NCBI GenBank assembly: GCA_902500705.1
Contig: CABVRR010000010.1
Coordinates: forward strand, 25,327-57,624
Length of the DNA: 32,298 nucleotides
From: an uncultured Nitrospira sp.
GTDB taxonomy: Bacteria; Nitrospirota; Nitrospiria; Nitrospirales; Nitrospiraceae
Direction of reading: 5' to 3'
The translations under genes and the position numbers were made by a program. The notes under the pieces were generated by a model. That model saw only the letters and a list, made by a program, of their open reading frames with translations. It was not told the origin of the DNA and did no database searches. Shown piece after piece: positions 16,067 to 23,026 of the stretch (position 1 is its first letter; each line of letters opens with the position of its first letter).

Positions 16067-16094
16067 TAACATGATAAAAGACATTATCATGTTA
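16067..16094. other. dif-like 28-bp Xer recombination site (11-6-11)
   Basis: The left arm TAACATGATAA (16067-16077), the 6-bp centre AAGACA and the right arm TTATCATGTTA (16084-16094) form the exact 11-6-11 architecture of dif/cer-core sites. Chromosomal dif arms are also TTAT-rich toward the centre. The arms are perfect inverted repeats, and flanking CATTC/GAATG extends the symmetry. The site ends 23 bp before the start of a Xer-type recombinase gene. It overlaps TTGCAT (16059) and CATTAT (16082), a weak promoter, so recombinase binding might also repress the gene. Confidence 0.65.
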
Positions 16095-16117
16095 GGAATG
16101 GATAGCAGGGGAGACGG

Positions 16118-17083
16118 ATGAGCGAGGTGGTTCTATATAAGGAAGGCGCACTGACACCAGCGCAGGTGGCCCACCTGGCCGAGGTGCCGCCGGAGCTCGA
16201 ATGGTTGGCGAACATCACCAATGACAAAACCCGCCGGGCTTATAAACTCGACGTGGGCGAGTTTTCGCAATTTCTCGGACTGACACGGCCGGAAGAATTT
16301 CGCACGGTCACGCGGGCGCATGTCATCGCCTGGCGGGAATTGCTGGAACGGCGGGACCTGTCTCCGCCGACGATCCGGCGCAAGCTCTCCGCCCTCTCCT
16401 CGCTGTTCGAGTATTTGTGTGAGAAAAACGCCGTCGCCGGCAACCCGGTTGACGGGGTGAAACGGCCGATGGTGAACAGCAATGAAGGCAGCACTCCGGC
16501 GCTTTCCGATGCCCAGGCGCGGCGGCTGCTGGAAGCACCGCCGGAGGACACGCTGAAGGGCGTGCGCGATCGGGCGATCATTGCCACCCTGCTCTATCAC
16601 GGCATGCGCCGGGAAGAGCTGTGCAGTCTGAAGGTGAAGGATCTGCAGAGCCGCCAGGGCGTGATCCACTTCAAGGTGAAAGGCAAGCGCGGGAAGATTC
16701 GCTTTGTGCCGGCACACGCGCAGGCGCAAAGGTTGATCGAAAGCTATCTATTGCTAGCTGGTCACGGCGACGATAACGACGGTCCGCTGTTCCGCCCGGT
16801 GCGCAACAATCGCACGGGTGAGCTGGATAGACCATTAAATGCGAATTCTCTCTATCGGAACGTGGTGAGGAAATACGGACAGGACACCGGCTTGAACATC
16901 GAGGTCAACGGGCTGTGTGTGCATTCGATGCGAGCGACGGCCGCCACCAATGCCCTTTCGCACGAAGCGGACATTGCCAAGGTGCAGGAATGGCTCGGCC
17001 ATGCCAATGTTTCGACCACTCGCCTCTACGATCGGCGGAAGACCAAGCCGGAGGACTCCCCGACGTTTCGGGTGCGGTATTAG
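16118..17083 (+). CDS. XerC/XerD-like tyrosine recombinase
   Basis: This 321-residue protein has a SAM-like N-terminal core-binding domain (NDKTRRAYKLDVGEFSQFL at about 35-53) and a catalytic domain. The catalytic residues are R164 (HGMRREEL), the beta-hairpin KVKGKRGK lysine, H259-x-x-R262 (VHSMRATAAT), H285 (GHANVSTTRLYD) and nucleophile Y294. The spacing is that of simple Xer-type enzymes, not long phage integrases. With the dif-like site just upstream it probably resolves plasmid multimers. GGGGAGACGG precedes the ATG. It has higher GC than the cargo genes on its right. Confidence 0.92.
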   Translation: MSEVVLYKEGALTPAQVAHLAEVPPELEWLANITNDKTRRAYKLDVGEFSQFLGLTRPEEFRTVTRAHVIAWRELLERRDLSPPTIRRKLSALSSLFEYLCEKNAVAGNPVDGVKRPMVNSNEGSTPALSDAQARRLLEAPPEDTLKGVRDRAIIATLLYHGMRREELCSLKVKDLQSRQGVIHFKVKGKRGKIRFVPAHAQAQRLIESYLLLAGHGDDNDGPLFRPVRNNRTGELDRPLNANSLYRNVVRKYGQDTGLNIEVNGLCVHSMRATAATNALSHEADIAKVQEWLGHANVSTTRLYDRRKTKPEDSPTFRVRY

Positions 17084-17286
17084 ATTAGTGCGGCATATGG
17101 CCAAGGGATGGGTAGGAAGCTTGAGACCTTCGATGACGTGTTGGCAGCCTGACAGTACGAATTATTGACTAGGCTTTTGAATTTTAAGTAAAATCTCTCC
17201 GGCACAGCGAGCCCATATCCAAAATATGAGCGCTGGAGGTTGCAGTAAATTTACAGTTATACCGCAGAAACCCAATGCTCACTCAT

Positions 17287-17742
17287 CTAATGTCCGTGAC
17301 ACATTTGCAGCGTTCCAGCCCAGAACGCGGCCCCAGATCCCCCATACTGTGGGGGGAGCGGACCTATCTGTATGTGAAACTGACCAATGTATTCCTCTTC
17401 TGCACTCGACAGACCTTGATGACGCATGATGCTTAAAGCCTTGCAGTTCGCGATAAACTCATTGGTTGTTTGTTCAACCAAGTGGGCACACTCATGAAGA
17501 ACCGTCAGTTCCTGCATGATTTGGGGAAGCTGGAAGAACGTTGGACCGTATGTTATAGACGGCCACCCATCCGGATCATAAGATGCATGAGCCCAAAACA
17601 TGCTCATCCCTGTTCGCTCCCGAACCGGCACAAATTTGCCGTTCGCGTGACGCGCGGTGCAAGTTTGAGCATCTGCACGCTCCGGTAGCAAAAACGATAT
17701 CAACAAAACAGCTAAAAGCCAGAAAGAGTGGTTGTGGCGCAT
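17287..17742 (-). CDS. Secreted small HExxH metallopeptidase-like protein
   Basis: This 151-residue protein begins with a signal peptide (FWLLAVLLISFLLPERADA, probable cut near residue 26). It contains HECAH at residues 83-87 (TVLHECAHLVEQ). A downstream NEFIANCKALSIMRHQG block occupies the place where ImmA- or M48-like peptidases have E-x-x-A-D; here the Asp is replaced by Asn. Zinc binding is likely but activity is uncertain. I cannot name a family. It is divergent from the DUF4019-like gene and sits in a lower-GC cargo region. Confidence 0.75.
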   Translation of the reverse strand: MRHNHSFWLLAVLLISFLLPERADAQTCTARHANGKFVPVRERTGMSMFWAHASYDPDGWPSITYGPTFFQLPQIMQELTVLHECAHLVEQTTNEFIANCKALSIMRHQGLSSAEEEYIGQFHIQIGPLPPQYGGSGAAFWAGTLQMCHGH

Positions 17743-17865
17743 GACTGCTCCATTTAGACAGATTCACGTAGGACCGTCGATCTAGCAGGCCTTGCAGTCA
17801 CTAGTCAAGACACGAGGAGAGCCGCAGGTCATCTAGGAACGATTGGTGTTTGAGACCAGGAAACG

Positions 17866-18537
17866 ATGGCAACTTCATTTCTTCGAGGTAAAGTCGATAT
17901 AAACGCATTTCTAGCTTTTGTATTCGGGATTGTATTTCTAACGACGATGCTGGTGTTTGCCTATTACGTACCCAATCCATCTCCGTTCTCTCAGTGGGTT
18001 TTTGTGGTGACTACATCCCTAGCCGGCGCAGGAATTGGTGCGGTAATTCCAGGTATTCTCAATGTCACGCTGCCATACGCACGCGCTGGAGGTGCTCTTG
18101 CAGTTTTTCTACTTGTGTTCTTGAACAAACCGGCGCTTGTGGAGTCTGTCGCCAAGTTTGAACCTCCTAAAGTATCTCCCATCCCCGCAGTAATGGAGTA
18201 CTTGTCAAAGATTGACAAGAATGAAATCGATGACGCATGGAATCTACTCGATTCAGGAGCCAAGGCAACGATAGCGAGAGACCGTGACATGTATAAGGCC
18301 TCGTACTCAGGAGGTAGGCAACCGCTTGGCGAAGTTTTAAACCGAACCCAAATAGGTCATCATGAAGTTACTTCTCCGCAAGGCTATCCGTCAGGAATCT
18401 ATAATATAGTTCGGTTCAAGACGCGATTCGCTTCCAATCAGTGCCATGCAGAGGACGTCTCAGTCCGGGGAACAACGGATATGGTCTGGCGAGTCTTCGA
18501 CCACAACGTCAGCGTTGTTCCGATTCCTTGTCCTTAG
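17866..18537 (+). CDS. Membrane protein with DUF4019-like periplasmic domain
   Basis: This 223-residue protein has three predicted hydrophobic segments (about 13-34, 44-66 and 72-88). A soluble domain of about 130 residues follows. The soluble part has the DUF4019 pattern: IDDAWNLLDSGAK, then YKASYSGGRQPLGEVLNR, then VRFKTRFAS, and a final W-R-V-F. DUF4019 has no known activity. The usual members carry a signal peptide, so the three-helix N-terminus is unusual. No functional link with the divergent metallopeptidase-like gene is visible apart from envelope location. Confidence 0.72.
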   Translation: MATSFLRGKVDINAFLAFVFGIVFLTTMLVFAYYVPNPSPFSQWVFVVTTSLAGAGIGAVIPGILNVTLPYARAGGALAVFLLVFLNKPALVESVAKFEPPKVSPIPAVMEYLSKIDKNEIDDAWNLLDSGAKATIARDRDMYKASYSGGRQPLGEVLNRTQIGHHEVTSPQGYPSGIYNIVRFKTRFASNQCHAEDVSVRGTTDMVWRVFDHNVSVVPIPCP

Positions 18538-18906
18538 GGAAGGCCGCCCGCAGGTGAAAAGCCGGGCAATGGCGAACGGAACTGGCGACGTAAATCTATA
18601 TTCGACTGATGTGAAACAAACTTATACACCAGTCAAGCGGTAGGTTTTATGCGGGCTTCGGGAAATGTTGCTGAAGTTACCACTTATGAAACAGCACAAA
18701 AAGAAAGCCCCGCCCTCTTTCAAGGACGGAGCTTAGTAGAACAGTGCAATTTTTATATTTCGTTCCTGATAGCGTTTCCGCCACCCTGTCCAAAATATTT
18801 CCATTGCCTGTTCCGTTTGCAGGTTATCGCGTTTATATGTCGAACGGGTACTGGCAAAACCCCTAGAAGAGGAAAAGTAGAAAAGTAGATTACGGCAGGG
18901 AAGGGG
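18538..18906. other. Intergenic region without a supported gene (369 bp)
   Basis: It holds a minus-strand terminator (18695-18734). The same frame as the beta-helix gene stays open past its stop, as far as a TAA at 18733-18735. A 79-codon plus-strand frame (18649-18888) has no ribosome binding site and atypical composition. Confidence 0.4.
18695..18734 (-). terminator. Rho-independent terminator for the beta-helix gene
   Basis: On the minus strand AAGCTCCGTCCTT pairs with GAGGGCGGGGCTT, with G-U pairs, around a GAAA-type loop. TTTCTTTTTG follows. It lies about 170 bp beyond the beta-helix stop codon and directly after a second in-frame TAA. Confidence 0.7.
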
Positions 18907-20223
18907 TTACAAATACCCAGATGGGCAAATCTGTCCGTCAGGACCTCTCAAAACGGGAGCGGATGAAGGAAAAGAACCAACCGGAACAAAGCCGCCTGTT
19001 GGAGGTATTAGCGGAGGAGCAGATTTTGGTGTAGAGCCAAACTCATGCGGGCCTATGTCATATTTTGCGTTAAAAGGCCTTGAACCCTGCCAATAATCCT
19101 CGGTAGGAACACAGCTCGGTACGCTTGAATTACATTGAGTTGTTCCGGCATCAATCGCAGGACTTCCAGCAGACAATTTATAATCGCCACCAGCTAAATT
19201 AGCTAGTTTAGGATCAACGCCTATCAAATTATCAAATAACATACTGGATGGAGGTGCGCTATTGGCGTTCCTAATCTCATTTATACCATTGTTATATGTG
19301 ATATTATTTATAAATCGGCTGTTTGGACCTAATTTCCCATATGGTCTTATACCGTACAGCTCACTATTCATTACAATGTTATTTGAAACAATTATCCCAT
19401 CGCCTGTTCCGGTAAAAGGCGAATCGCCCGCCCCAATTGTCATCCCCATTCTACTGTTAAAAATAAGGTTATGAGATATGATTGAATTATCGGGCTTATG
19501 CCAGAGATGAATCCCGTATGCACCACAGTTGTAAATAATGTTGTTCTGAACCTTGGCAAACTGAGTGGCAAGATAAATACCATACCCTCTATCATGTGTT
19601 GCTGAGTCTGTAGAACCACCGCATCCAGCAAACGACTTACCACCTATATCGTGAATCAAATTTCCAATGACTTCGGTACCAAAATTCGTGTCATAACTTG
19701 AAGTATCTATACCTATTCCACGATTGCAATCACTTGTTCTAATATTATGAACGTGGTTATACATGATACGAGAATATGTGCCGTATGCAATAATGCCCAT
19801 ATAAGTATTGCTTGTGCCACCAGTGTTACCTGTAATCTCAAATCCTTCTATATCAACATAATCCCCAATACTCCTCCAAAGAATTGGACTCCTAGGCGCA
19901 GCAACTTTTGCAGCCCATCTTTCCTTTGAAACAAAACGAATTCGTGCAGAAGCTGTGCCATCATTCTTATTTGTAATCGCTCCGATATAAGTTCCTGGCA
20001 GCACCATGACCGTGTCGCCTGCCTTTGCAACATCAGCTCCTTTTTGAATAGTTTTAAAGGGTTCTGCTTCACTCCCCGGGTTGGAGTCGCTGCCATTCGT
20101 GGCGACATAGTAATTGGCGGCATGGGCGGAAGTGATGGTGAGGAAACCAACAGAAAAGGTAGCTAGCAGGATGGACAACCGGCGGCGGATGGTGGGAAAA
20201 ACTTTATCATAGCCAAAGAACAT
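18907..20223 (-). CDS. Secreted right-handed parallel beta-helix protein (pectate-lyase-like fold)
   Basis: This 438-residue protein has a signal peptide (LSILLATFSVGFLTITSAHA). NYYVATNGSDSNPGSEAEPFKTIQKG follows, the typical DUF1565-like entry into a right-handed beta-helix. Repeated N-x-I-x-x-N rungs (IMYNHVHNI, VIGNLIHDI, QNNIIYN, SHNLIFNS, SNNIVMNS, INNITYN) run from about 150 to 320. YKLSAGSPAIDAGT and DIGPHEFG are family C-terminal marks. A Pro-rich tail follows. It is probably an extracellular polysaccharide-binding or -cleaving protein; no catalytic residues can be assigned. The gene is more AT-rich than the plasmid backbone, which suggests separate acquisition. Confidence 0.85.
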   Translation of the reverse strand: MFFGYDKVFPTIRRRLSILLATFSVGFLTITSAHAANYYVATNGSDSNPGSEAEPFKTIQKGADVAKAGDTVMVLPGTYIGAITNKNDGTASARIRFVSKERWAAKVAAPRSPILWRSIGDYVDIEGFEITGNTGGTSNTYMGIIAYGTYSRIMYNHVHNIRTSDCNRGIGIDTSSYDTNFGTEVIGNLIHDIGGKSFAGCGGSTDSATHDRGYGIYLATQFAKVQNNIIYNCGAYGIHLWHKPDNSIISHNLIFNSRMGMTIGAGDSPFTGTGDGIIVSNNIVMNSELYGIRPYGKLGPNSRFINNITYNNGINEIRNANSAPPSSMLFDNLIGVDPKLANLAGGDYKLSAGSPAIDAGTTQCNSSVPSCVPTEDYWQGSRPFNAKYDIGPHEFGSTPKSAPPLIPPTGGFVPVGSFPSSAPVLRGPDGQICPSGYL

Positions 20224-20327
20224 AGAACCGACCCGGAAAGTTGAGTTACCATAGCATTCATATTAATACTTAATTAACTTAATGCAAGCGTTTAGTTTTG
20301 TCGTTAATCGGAAAGGATGGGAGTTCC

Positions 20328-21104
20328 CTATGGAAATATCAGAAAGGCCATGCGGCAGCTCCCGGCAGGCTTGGTGAAAGCATAATTAAGGCTTCCGGAA
20401 GGTTGTAAGAAATCATCGCCTGCGCCTGTGTAATCCGTACATGTGGGCGGGGCGGCGGTGCAGGTACTAGAAGCGGCGTATGCCAGAATGTTACCGGAAG
20501 ATGGGTTCCCATTATCCATTTTGGTATCCATTAAATACGCGGTGTTAGCATCTATCGAGGGGCATAATATGGAACCACCTGTGCTGCTATTATATTTGCC
20601 CAGCTGAATATAATTACTTGTGGTTCCGTAACGAAGAAAGGATGCTATTCTTCTCTGCCCGACAGCAGCAGTGTTCGGTAAAATCTGAGGTGTATTCACA
20701 CCATAATTATGAGAATAATTGGCTGCGTTGGGTCGTTTAAAGGATTTATATAGCCCGGAGAGGCCTAAATGATGCCATAGATACCCGCCCTCCTGATCCT
20801 GCGCTACGTCAGAACTCCCAAAGAAACCATCCTCGTTACAGTTGCTGGTCACTCCCGGCCAATGGCTGGTGGCATCGTCCATGTCGCCGGGTATGCCCTT
20901 ATATTTATCCTCGAACATCACAATTGCCGTCTGAATTGTAGAAAGTTCAGAAATTGCCGCCCGGATTTCTGCGGCTTTTATTAAATCCCTTCCGAGCAGC
21001 ACCGCGCCAAGAATCAGGCCGATAATCACCAGCACTACGGAGAGTTCAACGAGGGTGAAGCCGTTGTCGAGTTTCGGTGGAAAAGGTGTTGCCGCTAAAT
21101 TCAT
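20328..21104 (-). CDS. Type IV pilin-like / type II pseudopilin protein
   Basis: I choose the ATG at 21104 because it gives a 15-residue leader ending in Gly before FTLVELSVVLVIIGLILGAVLL, the prepilin peptidase site and first helix with Glu5. A GTG at 21158 would give a 33-residue leader. The mature part has AAISELSTIQTAIVMFEDKYKGIPGDMDDAT, a pattern common in pilin-like proteins of alphaproteobacteria, and several Cys. No assembly ATPase or prepilin peptidase gene is in the window, so it would depend on host machinery. It lies 104 bp upstream of the beta-helix gene in the same direction. Confidence 0.88.
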   Translation of the reverse strand: MNLAATPFPPKLDNGFTLVELSVVLVIIGLILGAVLLGRDLIKAAEIRAAISELSTIQTAIVMFEDKYKGIPGDMDDATSHWPGVTSNCNEDGFFGSSDVAQDQEGGYLWHHLGLSGLYKSFKRPNAANYSHNYGVNTPQILPNTAAVGQRRIASFLRYGTTSNYIQLGKYNSSTGGSILCPSIDANTAYLMDTKMDNGNPSSGNILAYAASSTCTAAPPTCTDYTGAGDDFLQPSGSLNYAFTKPAGSCRMAFLIFP

Positions 21105-21234
21105 AGCCCTATGGTAGCTGGCAAGCGTTAAGGATTGGTTAAGAAGATGTTTCTGCACGGTCGCTTAAAGCTCTTAAGCGTAAGCGACGGTGCGCGGGCT
21201 TCTTTCGCACTATCGCCCGGCGATGGTGCGTTCT

Positions 21235-21286
21235 GGCGGAAGGCTCTGCCTCCCGCACCTTCTGAACGTGTTTCACCGCTCAGGGT
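21235..21286. repeat. Dispersed intergenic element, copy A
   Basis: GGCGGAAGGCTCTGCCTCCC (21235-21254), GAACGTGTTT and GCTCAGGGT recur in the same order at 28606-28699. There the two halves are separated by about 40 additional bases. The first part folds into a GC-rich hairpin (GGAAGGC/GCCTCC). Confidence 0.55.
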
Positions 21287-21338
21287 AACGAACTGAACAG
21301 GTTAAGAATTATAAAGACAACGGTCACAGAACTGTCAT

Positions 21339-21366
21339 TTGACAGGAGAGGGAATCACGCTATGGT
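21339..21366 (+). promoter_or_regulatory. Candidate sigma70 promoter for the 147-aa gene
   Basis: TTGACA (21339-21344) is 16 bp from TATGGT (21361-21366), and the ATG follows 36 bp later. The -35 is part of the inverted repeat CTGTCA-TT-TGACAG, a possible operator. Confidence 0.5.
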
Positions 21367-21402
21367 GATGCGTATCCGTCACCCACCAGAAAGGATACGC
21401 CT

Positions 21403-21846
21403 ATGGAAGCCGCAACCCTTGAAGCCCCTGCCCCTGTCCAAACGGAACTACCCGCACCAGTCCCGCAGCCCGGTATTGCGGAAATCCTCGGCCAGCATCT
21501 TGACCCTGCACAGCAAAAGAAAATCGCCGTAGACAATCTGAGCAGTATCAGGTTCCTGATTGCGCCCGATGGGAAAAGCGCGGTTTCAACGAAAGAACTG
21601 CCAAGTGAAACCCATAAGCAGATCGTCGAAGAATCCTTACAACGCATCCTTGGGCACCGGGCGGAGGATGCACCCTATCTGCCGGAAGCGGACGGGCTCG
21701 CGGATACGCTGGGGCTGTCCTTAGGCAGTAACTTTGTGGAGATAAAAGGCGCGGGTACGATCAGGACGCTGGCGGAAGCCGGAGTCAAAGACTTTGCCGA
21801 TGCGCTCGCCGTCACCCAGACCACTCACGCCGCAAGGGTGAGGTGA
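21403..21846 (+). CDS. Hypothetical protein, 147 aa
   Basis: I do not recognise it. The first 25 residues are Pro/Ala-rich (EAPAPVQTELPAPVPQPG). A compact mixed domain then has KKIAVDNLSSIRFLIAPDGKSAVSTKEL and GSNFVEIKGAGTIRTLAEAGV. No membrane segment or catalytic motif is visible. GAAAGGATACGCCT precedes the ATG, and the gene has its own promoter. It is convergent with the mobilization operon and separated from it by a strong hairpin. Confidence 0.7.
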   Translation: MEAATLEAPAPVQTELPAPVPQPGIAEILGQHLDPAQQKKIAVDNLSSIRFLIAPDGKSAVSTKELPSETHKQIVEESLQRILGHRAEDAPYLPEADGLADTLGLSLGSNFVEIKGAGTIRTLAEAGVKDFADALAVTQTTHAARVR

Positions 21847-21860
21847 GCTACCGCTGAAAA

Positions 21861-21892
21861 ACCCCCCGCCAGGGCAAAGCCCTAGCAGGGGT
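21861..21892 (-). terminator. Strong terminator between convergent units
   Basis: GCCAGGGC and GCCCTAGC with flanking C/G runs form a stem of about 13 bp around AAA. On the minus strand it is followed by GGTTTTTC, giving a classic terminator for the mobilization operon that ends at 21897. It may also stop the plus-strand gene ending at 21846. Confidence 0.75.
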
Positions 21893-21896
21893 GCTT

Positions 21897-22103
21897 TCAT
21901 CTTTCCAGTTCAGTTTCCTGGCTAGGCTGTGGCGGCTCCGGTGCAATGGTATCTGTATCCTTCATCAAGCTATCCCACTTGCTGGCCGCTCGTTCCATAT
22001 CTCCCCGCATTGCAGGGTCTTTGAGCAATCCTTCAACATAGTCGTCAGCTTCGCGCTGGGCGGCAATCTCGTGTATCAGCTTGTGTGAGTGGTCAACACT
22101 CAT
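21897..22103 (-). CDS. Small protein with relaxase-like C-terminal tail, 68 aa
   Basis: The start at 22103 has GGAG eight bases upstream and overlaps the stop of the preceding gene (ATGA). Residues 1-40 are helical and acidic (HKLIHEIAAQREADDYVEGLL). The end runs from SKWDSL (W43) through APEPPQP to ETELER. That pattern recurs in the 72-residue neighbour and at the C-terminus of the relaxase. It is the last gene of the mobilization operon. The function is unknown to me; an adaptor or co-secreted partner for the coupling ATPase is an inference. Confidence 0.72.
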   Translation of the reverse strand: MSVDHSHKLIHEIAAQREADDYVEGLLKDPAMRGDMERAASKWDSLMKDTDTIAPEPPQPSQETELER

Positions 22104-22318
22104 CGTTCCATCTCCTGCTGCGGCGCGGGCGGTTCCGGCTGGATGGTTCCCTGCTCCTGCGTCAGAGCGTCCCACTTGCTGGTGTCTGCTGGCTCCGGCT
22201 CTTTCAGTTCAATATTGCCGGTCACTTCCCGCCCGTACCAGGGTTCTTCAACGACCTTGTGACGAATATCGTCGGCGGCATTGGCGATGCCCTGCGTTAG
22301 CTCATCCCAAAAACTCAT
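22100..22318 (-). CDS. Small protein mimicking the relaxase C-terminal domain, 72 aa
   Basis: GGGAGG precedes the ATG at 22318. It starts with MSFWDELTQGIANAADDIRH and ends with SKWDALTQEQ, QPEPPAP and EMER. The relaxase C-terminus has WDTLRGRAADKIEKV, then FWQDLVKE, REPP and ELER in the same order. The small protein therefore looks like a free-standing copy of that domain. WDELTQ and WDALTQ also form an internal repeat. It is coupled to the 68-residue gene and follows the four-helix membrane protein by 27 bp. The role is unknown; competition for, or docking to, the coupling protein is possible. Confidence 0.72.
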   Translation of the reverse strand: MSFWDELTQGIANAADDIRHKVVEEPWYGREVTGNIELKEPEPADTSKWDALTQEQGTIQPEPPAPQQEMER

Positions 22319-22345
22319 AGTGAAAACCTCCCAGTGTCAGGTGAA

Positions 22346-23026
22346 TCACGAATGGATGGCGGCGACGCCCGCTACGGCGTGTAATGGATTACGCACTGGC
22401 GTCACCGCTTCTTTTTGCTCTCCTTGCTGCTGCGCTGAAGCAAGCAGGGGCTTACAGTAATCAGGGAGCTGCGTGTAAATCTGTGCCGCCGATGCCGCCT
22501 GTTTCGGGAGGGGCTGGCACCACTGCACGATGAAGGGTTTCTCCGGCTTCTTTGGCACTGAGGCGCGGATGCGCCTAAGCAGTGACGGCAGGCGGAACAC
22601 CAGCTTGGACGCCACCAGTAGCGGCGGAAGCACCGCGAACAAAAAACAGGTAAGCAGCGCATACGAATTTAGGTCGTTATCGGCAAAAGGATGTTCGTTG
22701 AGCCACCACAAGCCCACGATGCCACCGCCACAGGCCAGGAGGAGGTGTAATGGTTTCCGCCAGCGCCGCTGCTTTTCAATCTGTTCAGGTGTGCGCTCAG
22801 GGCGAGCGTGTTGATATTTCTGGTAGTGATACCACCACACTTTGGGAATGGCCCTGATGGTGAGGATAGCCCACGCCGCAAACATGATGAAACAACTGAG
22901 CTGAGTTGTGGTATCAGCCATTTCCCAATGGTCACTGAGAAGGTTGTACAAATACGCCACCGCCAGTAACCAGAACGGCAAGGTGTAGGGACTGGCAAGG
23001 ACAAATTCAGAAAATTTCGGCTTCAT
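22346..23026 (-). CDS. Four-helix membrane protein coupled to the coupling ATPase
   Basis: This 226-residue protein has hydrophobic segments at about 14-30, 42-60, 93-109 and 121-140. A basic cytoplasmic loop lies between helices 2 and 3 (YQHARPERTPEQIEKQRRWRK), and a soluble C-terminus follows. Its start overlaps the stop of the coupling ATPase (ATGA). VirD4/TraG proteins usually carry N-terminal membrane helices, and the ATPase here lacks them. This protein may supply the membrane anchor in trans. Entry exclusion is an alternative. I do not recognise a named family. Confidence 0.75.
   Translation of the reverse strand: MKPKFSEFVLASPYTLPFWLLAVAYLYNLLSDHWEMADTTTQLSCFIMFAAWAILTIRAIPKVWWYHYQKYQHARPERTPEQIEKQRRWRKPLHLLLACGGGIVGLWWLNEHPFADNDLNSYALLTCFLFAVLPPLLVASKLVFRLPSLLRRIRASVPKKPEKPFIVQWCQPLPKQAASAAQIYTQLPDYCKPLLASAQQQGEQKEAVTPVRNPLHAVAGVAAIHS

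Larger units (their letters stand above)
21105..21402. other. Intergenic region of about 300 bp with hairpins, a dispersed repeat and a promoter
   Basis: It contains an imperfect inverted repeat GCACGGTCGCTTA (21155-21167) / TAAGCGACGGTGC (21181-21193), one copy of a dispersed element (21235-21286) and a promoter for the gene at 21403. I see no additional gene. Confidence 0.5.

Noticed and set aside
16133..16729. Minus-strand frame of 198 codons opposite the Xer gene
   Set aside because: It is a shadow of the recombinase, which has all catalytic residues.
18649..18888. Plus-strand frame of 79 codons after the DUF4019-like gene
   Set aside because: It spans the minus-strand terminator and has no start signal.
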